A stretch of DNA of 64,000 nucleotides. It comes from Gammaproteobacteria bacterium (GTDB taxonomy: Bacteria; Pseudomonadota; Gammaproteobacteria; Steroidobacterales; GCA-2729495). The position numbers and the translations under genes are program-made. The first letter of the stretch is position 1; every line of letters starts with the position of its first letter. The notes beneath the pieces were generated by a model, which worked only from the letters and a program-made list of their open reading frames with translations, was not told the origin of the DNA and did no database searches. The stretch lies in NCBI GenBank assembly GCA_015709695.1, contig CP054183.1, positions 1,352,992 to 1,416,991 on the forward strand. The letters are read 5' to 3'. Positions 17,834-26,459 of this stretch are shown piece after piece.

Positions 17834-18517
17834 ATGGCACGCCTCATTCTCAGCCTCGACGGCCAGGTGCTGGCCGAATACAACATGATGAAGGAGCGCT
17901 ACACCGTTGGCCGGCTCCCGGACAACGATGTGCGCATCGACAACCCCACGGTCAGCGGGCACCACTCGCTGATCATCAACATCCTCAACGATTCGTTCCT
18001 CGAGGATCTGAACAGCACCAATGGCACCTACGTCAATGGCAAGCTGATCAAGAAGCATGCGCTGCAGAACGGGGACCTCATCACGGTTGGACGCCACCAG
18101 CTGCGTTTCGTCGACAGCGCCACCGACAGCGAGGACCACGACGAGTTCGCTCAGACCATGGTGCTGTCGAAGTCCGACATGGCCGCCAGTGGCGTGCACG
18201 TCGCACCGACTGCTGCCCGTGGCGCGGAGCGGGCCGCTCCCGCGGTCATATCCGCGAAGATCCAGGTGCTCAACGGCAACTTCGCTGGCCGTGAGGTGGC
18301 GCTCAACAAGGCCCTCACCACCATGGGCCAGCCGGGCGTGCAGGTGATCGCGATCACGCGCCGCGGGGACGGCTACAACCTGGTGCAGGTGGAGAATGCC
18401 CCGAACCGCGAGCCGCCGAAGGTCAACGGCCAGCCGATCGGCTCACAGGCGCGCAAGCTCAATGACAACGATGTCATCGAGCTGGTCGGCATCAAGATGG
18501 GGTTCTTCCTCGACTGA
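17834..18517 (+). CDS. FHA-domain protein with a second, degenerate FHA-like half
   Basis: A 227-residue cytosolic protein. Residues about 1-93 form a canonical FHA phosphothreonine-binding domain: GR at 26-27, SGHH at 41-44, STNGTYVNG at 61-69 and VGRHQLRFV. A linker (about 94-140) contains FAQTMVL with T108, a plausible phosphosite for the neighbouring kinase. The C-terminal part (about 143-227) repeats the FHA shape (KVNGQPI, LNDNDVIELVGIKMGF) but lacks the GR and SxxH residues. It lies nine bases after the phosphatase, so the protein is the likely reader or output of the kinase-phosphatase pair. Confidence 0.88.
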   Translation: MARLILSLDGQVLAEYNMMKERYTVGRLPDNDVRIDNPTVSGHHSLIINILNDSFLEDLNSTNGTYVNGKLIKKHALQNGDLITVGRHQLRFVDSATDSEDHDEFAQTMVLSKSDMAASGVHVAPTAARGAERAAPAVISAKIQVLNGNFAGREVALNKALTTMGQPGVQVIAITRRGDGYNLVQVENAPNREPPKVNGQPIGSQARKLNDNDVIELVGIKMGFFLD

Positions 18518-18530
18518 GTCGGTGCCTGCC

Positions 18531-19643
18531 TCAGCCGGCGACCTGCCGCAGCACACGCGGGCCCATTCCGGCCAGCAGCTCGTACGGAATGGTGCCGGCA
18601 CAGCGGGCAACCTCCTCCACCGGCAGGCCGTTTCCCCACAGGACCACCCTGTCGCCCGGGCCAGGCAGCGGAACCTCGGTCAGGTCGATGCTGATCATGT
18701 CCATGGAAACCCGGCCGATCACCGGTGCGCGCTGGCCATTCACCAGCACCGGCGTGCCGCACGAGGAGTGCCAGGGATAGCCATCGGCATAGCCCGCGGC
18801 TGCCACGCCGATCACGCTGTCCCGCGCAGCCTGCCAATCACCGCCATAGCCGACACGGCTGCCACGGGGCAACCGGCGTACGGCCAGCAACCGGCTCTCG
18901 AATGACATGGCCGGCGCCAGGCCCAGTGAAGCCGCAGCGTGATCCGGCAGGGGCGAGGCACCGTAGAGCATCAGGCCCGGCCGGACCCAATTGGCCTGCC
19001 CCGCTGCCAGTACGCCATCCCTCGCAATGGCCTGTCCAGCGAGGATTCCTGCCGAGTTGGCAAAGCTGACCTCGCCCACCCAGCCTTGGGCCACCGCTTC
19101 AACAACCGAGGCCTCGAAGGCCGCCAGCTGCGTCGCGGTCTGTGTCGAAACCGGGTCATCCGCCGCAGCGAGGTGGGTCATCAGACGGACCGTGCCGCCG
19201 GCCGGCCTGGCACGCAGCCGCGCCAGCGAATCCAGCAGGGTCCCGGGCGCGATCCCCAGGCGCCCCATGCCCGTGTCAATCTTCAGCCAGACATCGATGC
19301 GTGCCGGGACCTGCTCAAGCCTTTCGATCTGCGCCGGATCATGGACCACGACGTCCAACCCGCGGTGGACCGCCTCCTCCAGCTCGCTGCCGTCGATGAA
19401 GCCACCCAGCACCACGATCGGCCTGGTGATCCCGGCCTCGCGAAGCCGCACGGCCTCCTCCATGCGCGCCACAGCCAGGCCGTCAGCGTCATCCAGGGCA
19501 CGGGCAACGGCGATGAGGCCATGCCCGTAGGCATCCGCCTTGATGACGGCGAGTACGCGGCAACCTGGAGTCCGTTCCCGGACATTCCGCAGGTTATGAC
19601 GCAGCGCTCCGGCACTGACGACGGCCACCGCCGCCGGCGTCAT
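18531..19643 (-). CDS. alr: Alanine racemase
   Basis: A 370-residue PLP enzyme that interconverts L- and D-alanine for peptidoglycan. The PLP lysine is in VLAVIKADAYGHG near residue 35, the TIM barrel follows, and the second-domain catalytic Tyr lies in SRVGYGGDW. The substrate-loop segment GRVSMDMISIDLT is also present. The ATG at 19643 overlaps the dnaB stop (ATGA). It closes the rpsF-rpsR-rplI-dnaB-alr cluster and faces the FHA gene across 13 bases. A longer in-frame extension to 20171 lies inside dnaB and was rejected. Confidence 0.96.
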   Translation of the reverse strand: MTPAAVAVVSAGALRHNLRNVRERTPGCRVLAVIKADAYGHGLIAVARALDDADGLAVARMEEAVRLREAGITRPIVVLGGFIDGSELEEAVHRGLDVVVHDPAQIERLEQVPARIDVWLKIDTGMGRLGIAPGTLLDSLARLRARPAGGTVRLMTHLAAADDPVSTQTATQLAAFEASVVEAVAQGWVGEVSFANSAGILAGQAIARDGVLAAGQANWVRPGLMLYGASPLPDHAAASLGLAPAMSFESRLLAVRRLPRGSRVGYGGDWQAARDSVIGVAAAGYADGYPWHSSCGTPVLVNGQRAPVIGRVSMDMISIDLTEVPLPGPGDRVVLWGNGLPVEEVARCAGTIPYELLAGMGPRVLRQVAG

Positions 19644-21028
19644 GAAAATCCCTCGATCTCCGGGGCGTAGTTCTCGAAGCGCGTGTACCTGCCGAGGAAG
19701 GTCAGCGGAAACTCGCCGGTCGGGCCATTGCGCTGCTTGGCGATCGTGATATCGGCGATTCCCTTGCGCGGCGTATTCTGGTTGTAGACCTCTTCGCGAT
19801 AGATGAAGACGATGAGGTCGGCGTCCTGCTCGATGGCGCCGGATTCGCGCAGGTCCGACATGACCGGCTTCTTGTCCTGGCGCTGCTCGACACTGCGGTT
19901 GAGCTGTGACAAGGCGATGACGGGTACCTTGAGCTCGCGGGCCAGCGCCTTCAGCGAGCGTGATATCTCGGAGATCTCCGTTGCCCGGTTCTCGGCGTTG
20001 CCGGCCACCCGCATCAACTGCAGGTAATCGAGGACGATGAGCTCGAGGCCATGCTCCTTCTGCAGGCGCCGGGCCCGCGAACGCACTTCGGTGGGCGTCA
20101 GCGCCGGCGTGTCGTCGATGAAGATGCGCGCATCGGCCATCTGGCGCACGGCGCCGTGAATGCGCGGCCACTCCTCGTCCCCGAATCGGCCATTGCGCAG
20201 GTGCGACTGGTCCACGCGCCCCAGCGAAGAGATCATGCGGAAGGCCAGCTGGTCGACCGACATCTCCATGCTGAAGACCGCCACCGGCAGGCGCGAACCG
20301 AAGGCGGCATTCTCGGCGATGTTGAGCGCGAGCGTGGTCTTGCCCATCGAGGGCCGGCCCGCGACGATGATCAGGTCGCCCTTCTGCAGGCCCGAGGTCA
20401 GGTCATCGAAGCGCGAGAAGCCCGTGGAAACCCCGGTGATCGCGCCGCCCGCCTGGTGCAGCTCGTCCAGGCGGTCGATGGTCTTGCCGAGGACATCACG
20501 CAGGTGCACGAACCCGGCACCGCCGCGCTGCCCGCGGCGGGCAATCTCCAGGATGCGCTGTTCGGCCTCGTCCACCAGTTCGCTGGCGGGACGGCCCTCG
20601 GTATGGAAGGCGCTGCCGACGATGCTGTTGCCAGTCTGCACCAGTTCGCGCAGCAGGGCCCGGTCGCGGATGATGCGCGCGTAGTCCGCGACGTTCGCCG
20701 CGCTCGGCGTATCCCGGACCAGTGTCGCCAGGTAACCCAGGCCGCCGGCATCGGCGAGCTCGGCGCGACTCTCCAGGTACTCGGAGATGGTGATGGCGTC
20801 GAAGGGCTGGCGCCGCTCCGCCAGCGCACGGATGGCAGCGTAGATCAGGCGGTGATCCGGCCTGTAGAAGTCCGCCTCGGAGACGAGGTCCGCGACCTTG
20901 TCCCATGCCGCATTGTCGAGCATGAGGCCGCCGAGCAGGGCCTGCTCGGCCTGCACCGAGCTCGGCGGCAGGTTGAGCCTGTCGATCCCGGCCATGGACG
21001 GCTCTGCAGCGAAGGAAGCGCTGGCCAT
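19640..21028 (-). CDS. dnaB: Replicative DNA helicase DnaB
   Basis: A 462-residue hexameric 5'-3' helicase of the replication fork. The N-terminal DnaB domain (QAEQALLGGLMLDN onwards) is followed by a RecA-like domain with the Walker A GRPSMGKTTLALN, the LIVLDYLQLM Walker B and the SQLNRSVEQR segment. I chose the ATG at 21028 (MASASFAAEP), 19 bases after the rplI stop. Other in-frame ATGs lie at 21079 (inside rplI) and 20995. No intein is visible. Confidence 0.97.
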   Translation of the reverse strand: MASASFAAEPSMAGIDRLNLPPSSVQAEQALLGGLMLDNAAWDKVADLVSEADFYRPDHRLIYAAIRALAERRQPFDAITISEYLESRAELADAGGLGYLATLVRDTPSAANVADYARIIRDRALLRELVQTGNSIVGSAFHTEGRPASELVDEAEQRILEIARRGQRGGAGFVHLRDVLGKTIDRLDELHQAGGAITGVSTGFSRFDDLTSGLQKGDLIIVAGRPSMGKTTLALNIAENAAFGSRLPVAVFSMEMSVDQLAFRMISSLGRVDQSHLRNGRFGDEEWPRIHGAVRQMADARIFIDDTPALTPTEVRSRARRLQKEHGLELIVLDYLQLMRVAGNAENRATEISEISRSLKALARELKVPVIALSQLNRSVEQRQDKKPVMSDLRESGAIEQDADLIVFIYREEVYNQNTPRKGIADITIAKQRNGPTGEFPLTFLGRYTRFENYAPEIEGFS

Positions 21029-21047
21029 GGCGGCGCCTGCCGCTCCG

Positions 21048-21509
21048 TTACGCGGACGCGGCGTCCTCCGCCACGACATTCAGCGTGATCGATACCGTGA
21101 CGTCGGCATGCAGGTGCAGGTCGACCTGGTGCTCGCCGATGCTGCGGATGGGCCCGGCGGGCATGCGCACTTCGCTGCGCTCCACCGGGCAGCCTGCGGC
21201 CGTGCAGGCCTCGGCAATGTCCACCGTGCCGAGCGAGCCGAAAAGCTTGCCCTCGCTGCCCGCCTTGGCCGGCACCCTGAGCTGCAGCTGTGCCAGCCGA
21301 TCGGCGCGCGCCTGGGCTGCGGCAAGTTCCGCAGCCTGCTTGCCTTCAAGTTCGGCGCGGCGCGCCTCGAACCTGGCGATGTTGGCCTCGGTGGCGAGGG
21401 TCGCCTTGCCCTTGGGCAGCAGGAAATTGCGCCCGAAACCGGGCTTCACCTTCACCCGGTCGCCGATGTTGCCGAGATTCGCGACCTTTTCGAGCAGTAT
21501 GACTTCCAT
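21048..21509 (-). CDS. rplI: 50S ribosomal protein L9
   Basis: A 153-residue protein beginning [19 protein letters not shown], the L9 N-terminal rRNA-binding domain, followed by [14 protein letters not shown], the long connecting helix (about 42-76) and the C-terminal domain. L9 stabilises the L1-stalk region and helps frame maintenance. It lies in the usual place between rpsR and dnaB. Confidence 0.97.
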   Translation of the reverse strand: MEVILLEKVANLGNIGDRVKVKPGFGRNFLLPKGKATLATEANIARFEARRAELEGKQAAELAAAQARADRLAQLQLRVPAKAGSEGKLFGSLGTVDIAEACTAAGCPVERSEVRMPAGPIRSIGEHQVDLHLHADVTVSITLNVVAEDAASA

Positions 21510-21560
21510 GAGCTTCTCTCGCTTATTGCTTGCGCCAGCCCGCGGGCGGCGATTCCCAGA

Positions 21561-22442
21561 TTACACCACTTCGCGGCCATTCCGCCGCAGGTTGACGATA
21601 TTGTCGGCCAGGCCGATCACGGCCAGGCCAAGCAGTTCCAGCACTGCAACCGCCGGCAGCAACGCCATCGGCAGGTACAGCGCCAGGCTCCAGAGCCGCG
21701 GCCAGCGCCGGACGAAGCCATGCCAATGCACGAGCGACAGACCCTGCAGCACGAAGCCGCTGGCAAAGACCAGCAGCAGGTCGTCGGCCGTGCCGCGCAG
21801 GCCGGTTGCCAGAAGCAGCGCCGTGCCCGCGGTCGCCAGGCTCAGCGTCCGACCCATGCGCAGCTGCCTGAACTCGCTGCCGAAATCCCGGCCGTGGGCG
21901 GTACCGCTCCAGGCACAGCCGAGGAACAAGGCAACGACCGAACTCGTCACTGCGCTGGCCGACATCATGCCCGTCATGACCTGGGCTGCTCCCGGCACCA
22001 GGTCTGCCGGGCCGACATTCAACCCGGCGCTGTCGGCCCGCTGTGCCAGGTCCGTCAGCACCCTTTCCCAGTACGCCTGCGGATCCTGGATCCACAGCGT
22101 GAATCCGACAGCGGCCGCCACGCCGAGCAGCACCGCAGCCTGCACCGCCAGTGTCAGCGACATCTGGCTGCGGAGCGCGCCAAGAAGGATCGCCACCAGC
22201 CAGGTCAGGGCGGCACCACTGCCGAGTTCCAGCCAGCCCGTCCCCGCCATCGTGGCCAGGGCCAGCAACAGCAGCAGCGCCAGGCCGCAGTCCGCCAGTG
22301 CCGCCCGCCAGCCCTTCACGTTGGTGATCAACACCGCGATTGCGGCGCTGATCACCAGCGCCAGCGGCAGCGGGAACAGTACCGCGAGCAGCGCCACCCG
22401 CGCCGCGCGACGCTCCATGAGCCATGCCGGCAGGCCTGTCAT
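21561..22442 (-). CDS. DUF2232-like polytopic membrane protein
   Basis: A 293-residue membrane protein with about eight hydrophobic segments and no catalytic motif that I recognise. Its size and its place between rpsR and rplI match an uncharacterised membrane protein (DUF2232-type) often found there in Gammaproteobacteria. A conserved-looking helix pair FASGFVLQGLSLVHWH lies near residue 225. The function is unknown. Being inside a ribosomal-replication cluster implies steady expression rather than a ribosomal role. Confidence 0.75.
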   Translation of the reverse strand: MTGLPAWLMERRAARVALLAVLFPLPLALVISAAIAVLITNVKGWRAALADCGLALLLLLALATMAGTGWLELGSGAALTWLVAILLGALRSQMSLTLAVQAAVLLGVAAAVGFTLWIQDPQAYWERVLTDLAQRADSAGLNVGPADLVPGAAQVMTGMMSASAVTSSVVALFLGCAWSGTAHGRDFGSEFRQLRMGRTLSLATAGTALLLATGLRGTADDLLLVFASGFVLQGLSLVHWHGFVRRWPRLWSLALYLPMALLPAVAVLELLGLAVIGLADNIVNLRRNGREVV

Positions 22443-22502
22443 GGCGGACGCCGCCCGGTCGATCCCCGCCGCAGCCGCCGGCAGGGCGCCTGCAGCGCCA
22501 AA

Positions 22503-22727
22503 TCAGTGCTTGTCCGTGTACGGCAGCAGCGCCAGGAAGCGGGCACGCTTCACCGCCAGTGCCAGCTGGCGCTGGTAGTTCGCCCTGGTGCCGGTGATGC
22601 GGCTTGGCACCACCTTGCCCGTTTCGGTGATGAATTGCCGCAGGGTCTCGAGATCCTTGTAGTCGATCTCCTTGACTCCTTCGGCCGAAAACTTGCAGAA
22701 CTTGCGGCGCCTGAAAAATCTGCTCAC
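22503..22727 (-). CDS. rpsR: 30S ribosomal protein S18
   Basis: A 74-residue protein with the S18 core [36 protein letters not shown] and [15 protein letters not shown]. It binds 16S rRNA as a heterodimer with S6, encoded just upstream. The start is GTG at 22727 with GGAG seven bases before it. Confidence 0.97.
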   Translation of the reverse strand: MSRFFRRRKFCKFSAEGVKEIDYKDLETLRQFITETGKVVPSRITGTRANYQRQLALAVKRARFLALLPYTDKH

Positions 22728-22762
22728 GTCACTACTCCGGAATCTGGTGTCGGGAGCCGCCG

Positions 22763-23182
22763 TCAGCCGGCGGCCTGATCGGCTGCGGCGGGCGGGGCTT
22801 CTTCGCTGTCGCGCGCCTGCTCACGGGCAGCGCCGCGGCCGGAACCTTCGCGATTTTCCTCGTCGGCCGAGCGGGCAAGGAACGACGGCTCCGTCACGGC
22901 CTCGTCACGCCGGATGACCAGGTGACGCAGCACCGCATCGCTGAAACGGAACGCATCGGCCAGTTCGTCGAGCGCCGGCTTGGCGCACTCGATGTTCATG
23001 AGCACGTAGTGTGCCTTGTGGACCTTGGCGATGGTGTGGGCCAGCTGGCGCCGGCCCCAGTCCTCGAGGCGGTGCACCGTGCCGCCGCTGCCGGTGACGA
23101 TCCCGCGATAGCGCTCGACCATCGCCGGAACCTGCTCGCTCTGGTCCGGATGGACCAGGAACACGATCTCATAGTGACGCAT
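22763..23182 (-). CDS. rpsF: 30S ribosomal protein S6
   Basis: A 139-residue protein starting [14 protein letters not shown], with [12 protein letters not shown] and a C-terminal acidic/basic tail (about 105-139) longer than the folded core, as in many S6 proteins. It partners S18. The ATG at 23182 has AGGGAG upstream. The 89-base gap to rlmB may hold a leader for S6:S18 autoregulation, but I cannot recognise the known binding structure with confidence. Confidence 0.96.
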   Translation of the reverse strand: MRHYEIVFLVHPDQSEQVPAMVERYRGIVTGSGGTVHRLEDWGRRQLAHTIAKVHKAHYVLMNIECAKPALDELADAFRFSDAVLRHLVIRRDEAVTEPSFLARSADEENREGSGRGAAREQARDSEEAPPAAADQAAG

Positions 23183-23271
23183 TGTGACTCCCTGTGGATG
23201 ACAGCCACCCGCAGCGCGGTGTGGCAAGGAGGCGGATCCGGTGTCGGCCGGGTCGCGCAGGACGCGGAATG

Positions 23272-24027
23272 CTACCGGACGGGTCCGGCCCGTGCAAGGC
23301 GCTGGCGCTGGCACTCGTACAGGCAGATGCCGGCCGCCACGGCGACATTCAGGCTCTCGACCACGCCGTGCATGGGCAGCCTCACGAGCAGGTCGCAGTG
23401 CTCCCGCGTGAGGCGCCGCATGCCCTTGCCTTCGGCCCCCATGACGATCGCCAACGGGCCGGTCAGGTCGGCATCGAACAGGCTGACGGGGGCCGCCTCA
23501 TCGGTGCCGACGACCTTGACGCCCGCCACCGCGAGCTGCTCCAGGAAGCGCGCCAGGTTGGCCACTTCGGCCAGGGTCTGCGCCTCGGCCGCGCCTGCCG
23601 CCACCTTGCTGGCGACCGGCGTCACCCCCACGTTGCGGCTCCTGCCGGTGACCACCAGGTCCACTCCCGCCGCGTCGGCCGTCCGCAGCAGCGATCCGAA
23701 GTTGCGCGGGTCTTCGATGCCGTCCAGGACCAGGACCAAGGGCGGCGAGAGCGTGGCCAGCAGGCCAAGCGCCTCGCGCTCGGAAAGGCTGGCGGTGCCG
23801 GTCACCCGCGCGGCAATGCCCTGGTGCTTGGCGGTGCCCGTCAGGCGCTCGAGCTGCTCTGCCGGGCAGTGCTCCACCGGCACCCGGCTGCGCGCGATGT
23901 CCTCGGCCAGGCGACCGAGCCGCTTCTGACCCAGGTCTGCCTGCAGGTACAACCGCGTCGCACGCCCTGCCGCGAGGGCCTTGCGCACCGCCTGGATACC
24001 GTAGGTAAGACGGTCCCCGGTGCTCAT
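23272..24027 (-). CDS. rlmB: 23S rRNA (guanosine2251-2'-O)-methyltransferase RlmB
   Basis: A 251-residue SPOUT enzyme that methylates the ribose of G2251 in 23S rRNA. It has an N-terminal substrate-binding domain and the trefoil knot with [28 protein letters not shown] and [16 protein letters not shown]. The ATG at 24027 overlaps the rnr stop (ATGA), the same rnr-rlmB order as in E. coli. The very long in-frame extension to 24870 is an antisense-like frame inside rnr. Confidence 0.95.
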   Translation of the reverse strand: MSTGDRLTYGIQAVRKALAAGRATRLYLQADLGQKRLGRLAEDIARSRVPVEHCPAEQLERLTGTAKHQGIAARVTGTASLSEREALGLLATLSPPLVLVLDGIEDPRNFGSLLRTADAAGVDLVVTGRSRNVGVTPVASKVAAGAAEAQTLAEVANLARFLEQLAVAGVKVVGTDEAAPVSLFDADLTGPLAIVMGAEGKGMRRLTREHCDLLVRLPMHGVVESLNVAVAAGICLYECQRQRLARAGPVR

Positions 24028-26306
24028 CGTCGCCGCTGCGGGCCCCGCCGCGGCCCCGATGCCGGGCGCCGGCTGCGTCGGGCAGTCACCGGCATGTCCT
24101 CCTCCAGGCCGAGGTCGATGCGTGCCTCGTCGACATCGACCCGCAGGATGCGCACCCGCAGGCGCTCGCCCAGGCCATAGCCCTGCCCGGTGCGCTCGCC
24201 GACCAGGCGCAGGCCGCCCTGCCCAAGGTGGTAATAGTCGTTGCGCAGGCTGGTCACGTGCACCAGGCCATCGACATTGAGTGCCGTCAGCGTCACGAAC
24301 AGGCCGAAATGTGTCAGCCCGGAGACGACGCCATCGACCACCTCGCCGATGCGGTCCTTGACGTAGGCGCACTTGTAGCGCGACTCGACATGGCGCGCGG
24401 CTTCCTCGGCGCGGCGTTCCCGCTCGGAGGTGAGCCGCCCCAGCAATTCCATGCCTGCCAGGTCGTAGCGGTAGGCAGCCGGCTTGCCGTGGTCGAGGAG
24501 GTGGCCGATCCCGCGGTGCACCAGCAGGTCGGGGTAGCGGCGGATCGGCGAGGTGAAGTGGGTATAGGTGGCAAGGCCCAGGCCGAAATGGCCGATGTTG
24601 GCCGGCTGGTAAACGGCCTGCGACATGGTGCGCAGCACCGCCGTCGCCAGCATCGGGTAATCGGGCCGGTCGCGCATGGAGGCGAGGATACGGTTGATCT
24701 CGCGCGGTCGTGCCCGCGCCTGGCTGGTGACCTTGGCCCCCAGCGCCTGCAGCATCAGCCGCAGGTTCTCGAACTTCTCCTCGTCCGGCCCCGCATGCAC
24801 CCGGTACAGCGTCGGCAGATGGCGGCGCTGGAGAAACTTCGCCGCCTGCACATTGGCGGCGATCATGCACTCCTCGATCAGCCGGTGGGCGTCGTTGCGC
24901 TGGCGCAGGCTGATGCCGGCGATGCGGCCGTCGCTGCCGAGGGTGATCTGCGTCTCGGGCAACTCCAGCTCCAGCGCACCACGCCGCTGGCGTGCCTGTT
25001 CCAGGCTCGAGAACACGCCGTAGAGGCTGTCCAGCTGGGACTGCACGCCCTGCACCCGCTGGCGTGCGGCGGCGTCGCCGTCACGCGCGGCCTGCACCTC
25101 CTCGTAGACCAGGCGCTGGCGCGAGCGCATGACGGCACGGTAGAAGCGCGCGCCGCCGACCTCCCCCGCAGCCGATACGCGCATCTCGCAGACCATGCAC
25201 AGGCGGTCGACACCCGGGTTGAGGGAGCACAGGCCGTTGGACAGCTGCTCCGGCAGCATCGGCACGACCCGGTCCGGGAAATAGGCAGAGGTGCTGCGAT
25301 GGGCGGCCTCCCGGTCCAGCGGGTCACCGGCCTGCACGTAGTGGGAAACATCGGCAATGGCCACGAGCAGCCGCCAACCTCCATGGTCGGGCTCGGCGTA
25401 CACCGCATCGTCGAAGTCGCGCGCATCCGCGCCATCGATGGTCACCAGCGGCAGCCCGCGCAGGTCTACCCGTCCGGCCTTGTCCTCCTCCCGGACCTCC
25501 GGGCCCAGGTCGGCAGCAGCACGACGCGCCTCGGGTGGGAATACCGCCGGCAGCCCGAATATCTCCAGGGCTGCATCCGTGGCGACCTTCGGATCCTCCT
25601 CCGGGCTGCCCAGCAGCTTGACCACCTTGCCCTGCGCCTCGCGGTTGACGCCCGGGTAGGTGATGATCTCGATCTTGACGAAATGGCCATCGGCGGCGCC
25701 GCCGCGATGCGCATCGGGAACCAGGTAATGGCGCGCGGACCGGCCACCTTCCACGACGTAGCCCACTCCCCGCTCGCGCACGTAGCGGCCAACCACGCTC
25801 TGCTTGCCGCGCTCCAGGATCTCCACCACCGTGCCGGCCCGGCGCCCGCGCGGACCGGATCCCGCGAGTCGCACGGCCACCCGGTCGCCATCGAGCAGCT
25901 GGCGCATCTCGTCGGGAGGGAGGAAGACGTCACCGCTGTCATCGCTGGTGATGAGGAAGCCGTAGCCATCACGGTGCGCCGAAACGATCCCGGTCACCGC
26001 ATCGAGCTTCTCGATGAGGCAGTACTCGCCGCGGCGGTTGAGCAGCAGGCGGCCTGCGCTGGCCATCTCCTGCAGGCGCTTGCGCAGGCTGTGCCGATGA
26101 CGGGGCTCCTGCACGCCGAGCGTCGCAGCCAGCGCGTCGAAGGACTGGGGCACGCCGCTGGCCTGCAATGCCAGGATGACATCGTTGGCGTCGGGAACCG
26201 GGTGGCGGTAGCGCGACTGGCGACCGCCATCCACTGGCTTGCGCCCGGCCGGAGTGCGGCGCTTAGGCAATGTCGTGCAACGGAAACCGGCCCATTTCGT
26301 TGACAA
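24024..26306 (-). CDS. rnr: Exoribonuclease R
   Basis: A 760-residue 3'-5' exoribonuclease that degrades structured RNA. Order: winged-helix N-terminus (about 39-95), two cold-shock domains, the RNB catalytic domain with DGADARDFDDAVYAE and FTSPIRRYPDLLVHR, an S1 domain (about 655-735) and an Arg-rich tail. The start is uncertain: TTG at 26306 is the farthest, and a second TTG at 26270 (LPKRRTPAGRK) gives a more usual basic N-terminus. Neither has a clear ribosome site. The tRNA-Leu promoter on the other strand abuts this start. Confidence 0.94.
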   Translation of the reverse strand: MSTKWAGFRCTTLPKRRTPAGRKPVDGGRQSRYRHPVPDANDVILALQASGVPQSFDALAATLGVQEPRHRHSLRKRLQEMASAGRLLLNRRGEYCLIEKLDAVTGIVSAHRDGYGFLITSDDSGDVFLPPDEMRQLLDGDRVAVRLAGSGPRGRRAGTVVEILERGKQSVVGRYVRERGVGYVVEGGRSARHYLVPDAHRGGAADGHFVKIEIITYPGVNREAQGKVVKLLGSPEEDPKVATDAALEIFGLPAVFPPEARRAAADLGPEVREEDKAGRVDLRGLPLVTIDGADARDFDDAVYAEPDHGGWRLLVAIADVSHYVQAGDPLDREAAHRSTSAYFPDRVVPMLPEQLSNGLCSLNPGVDRLCMVCEMRVSAAGEVGGARFYRAVMRSRQRLVYEEVQAARDGDAAARQRVQGVQSQLDSLYGVFSSLEQARQRRGALELELPETQITLGSDGRIAGISLRQRNDAHRLIEECMIAANVQAAKFLQRRHLPTLYRVHAGPDEEKFENLRLMLQALGAKVTSQARARPREINRILASMRDRPDYPMLATAVLRTMSQAVYQPANIGHFGLGLATYTHFTSPIRRYPDLLVHRGIGHLLDHGKPAAYRYDLAGMELLGRLTSERERRAEEAARHVESRYKCAYVKDRIGEVVDGVVSGLTHFGLFVTLTALNVDGLVHVTSLRNDYYHLGQGGLRLVGERTGQGYGLGERLRVRILRVDVDEARIDLGLEEDMPVTARRSRRPASGPRRGPQRRR

Positions 26307-26328
26307 GCATACAGGGTGCCTTTAAATT
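26300..26328 (+). promoter_or_regulatory. Sigma-70 promoter of tRNA-Leu
   Basis: A perfect -35 element TTGACA (26300-26305) and TAAATT (26323-26328) are spaced 17 bp apart. Transcription would start near 26335, 15 bases before the tRNA. The -35 abuts and overlaps the proposed TTG start region of rnr on the opposite strand. Confidence 0.75.
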
Positions 26329-26349
26329 CGCGCCACTCTCGCGCCCCAT

Positions 26350-26434
26350 GCCCAGGTGGCGGAATTGGTAGACGCGCTGGTTTCAGGTACCAGTGGAGCG
26401 ATCCGTGGAGGTTCGAGTCCTCTCCTGGGCACCA
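26350..26434 (+). tRNA. tRNA-Leu (anticodon CAG)
   Basis: An 85-base class II tRNA. The acceptor stem pairs GCCCAGG (26350-26356) with CCTGGGC (26424-26430), followed by A and an encoded CCA. The anticodon stem CTGGT/ACCAG (26377-26381, 26389-26393) frames the loop TTCAGGT with anticodon CAG at 26384-26386, which reads CUG, the main leucine codon in a GC-rich genome. A long variable arm and GGTTCGAGTCC T-arm follow. No integrase or attachment repeat is seen nearby. Confidence 0.96.
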
Positions 26435-26459
26435 TCAGCGGAGCATTTCCGGCAGGATT

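Noticed and set aside
19644..20171. Upstream extension of alr
   Set aside because: It lies within dnaB and the added residues are Arg/Ala/His-rich; the ATG coupled to the dnaB stop is the right start.
24028..24870. Upstream extension of rlmB
   Set aside because: It lies inside rnr in another frame and has no homology pattern.
24228..26303. Open frame of 691 codons antisense to rnr
   Set aside because: Shadow of the RNase R gene, low-complexity protein.
26350..26434. tRNA-Leu as a possible integration site
   Set aside because: No integrase, no repeated 3' end of the tRNA and no change of composition downstream, apart from the short AT-rich patch.
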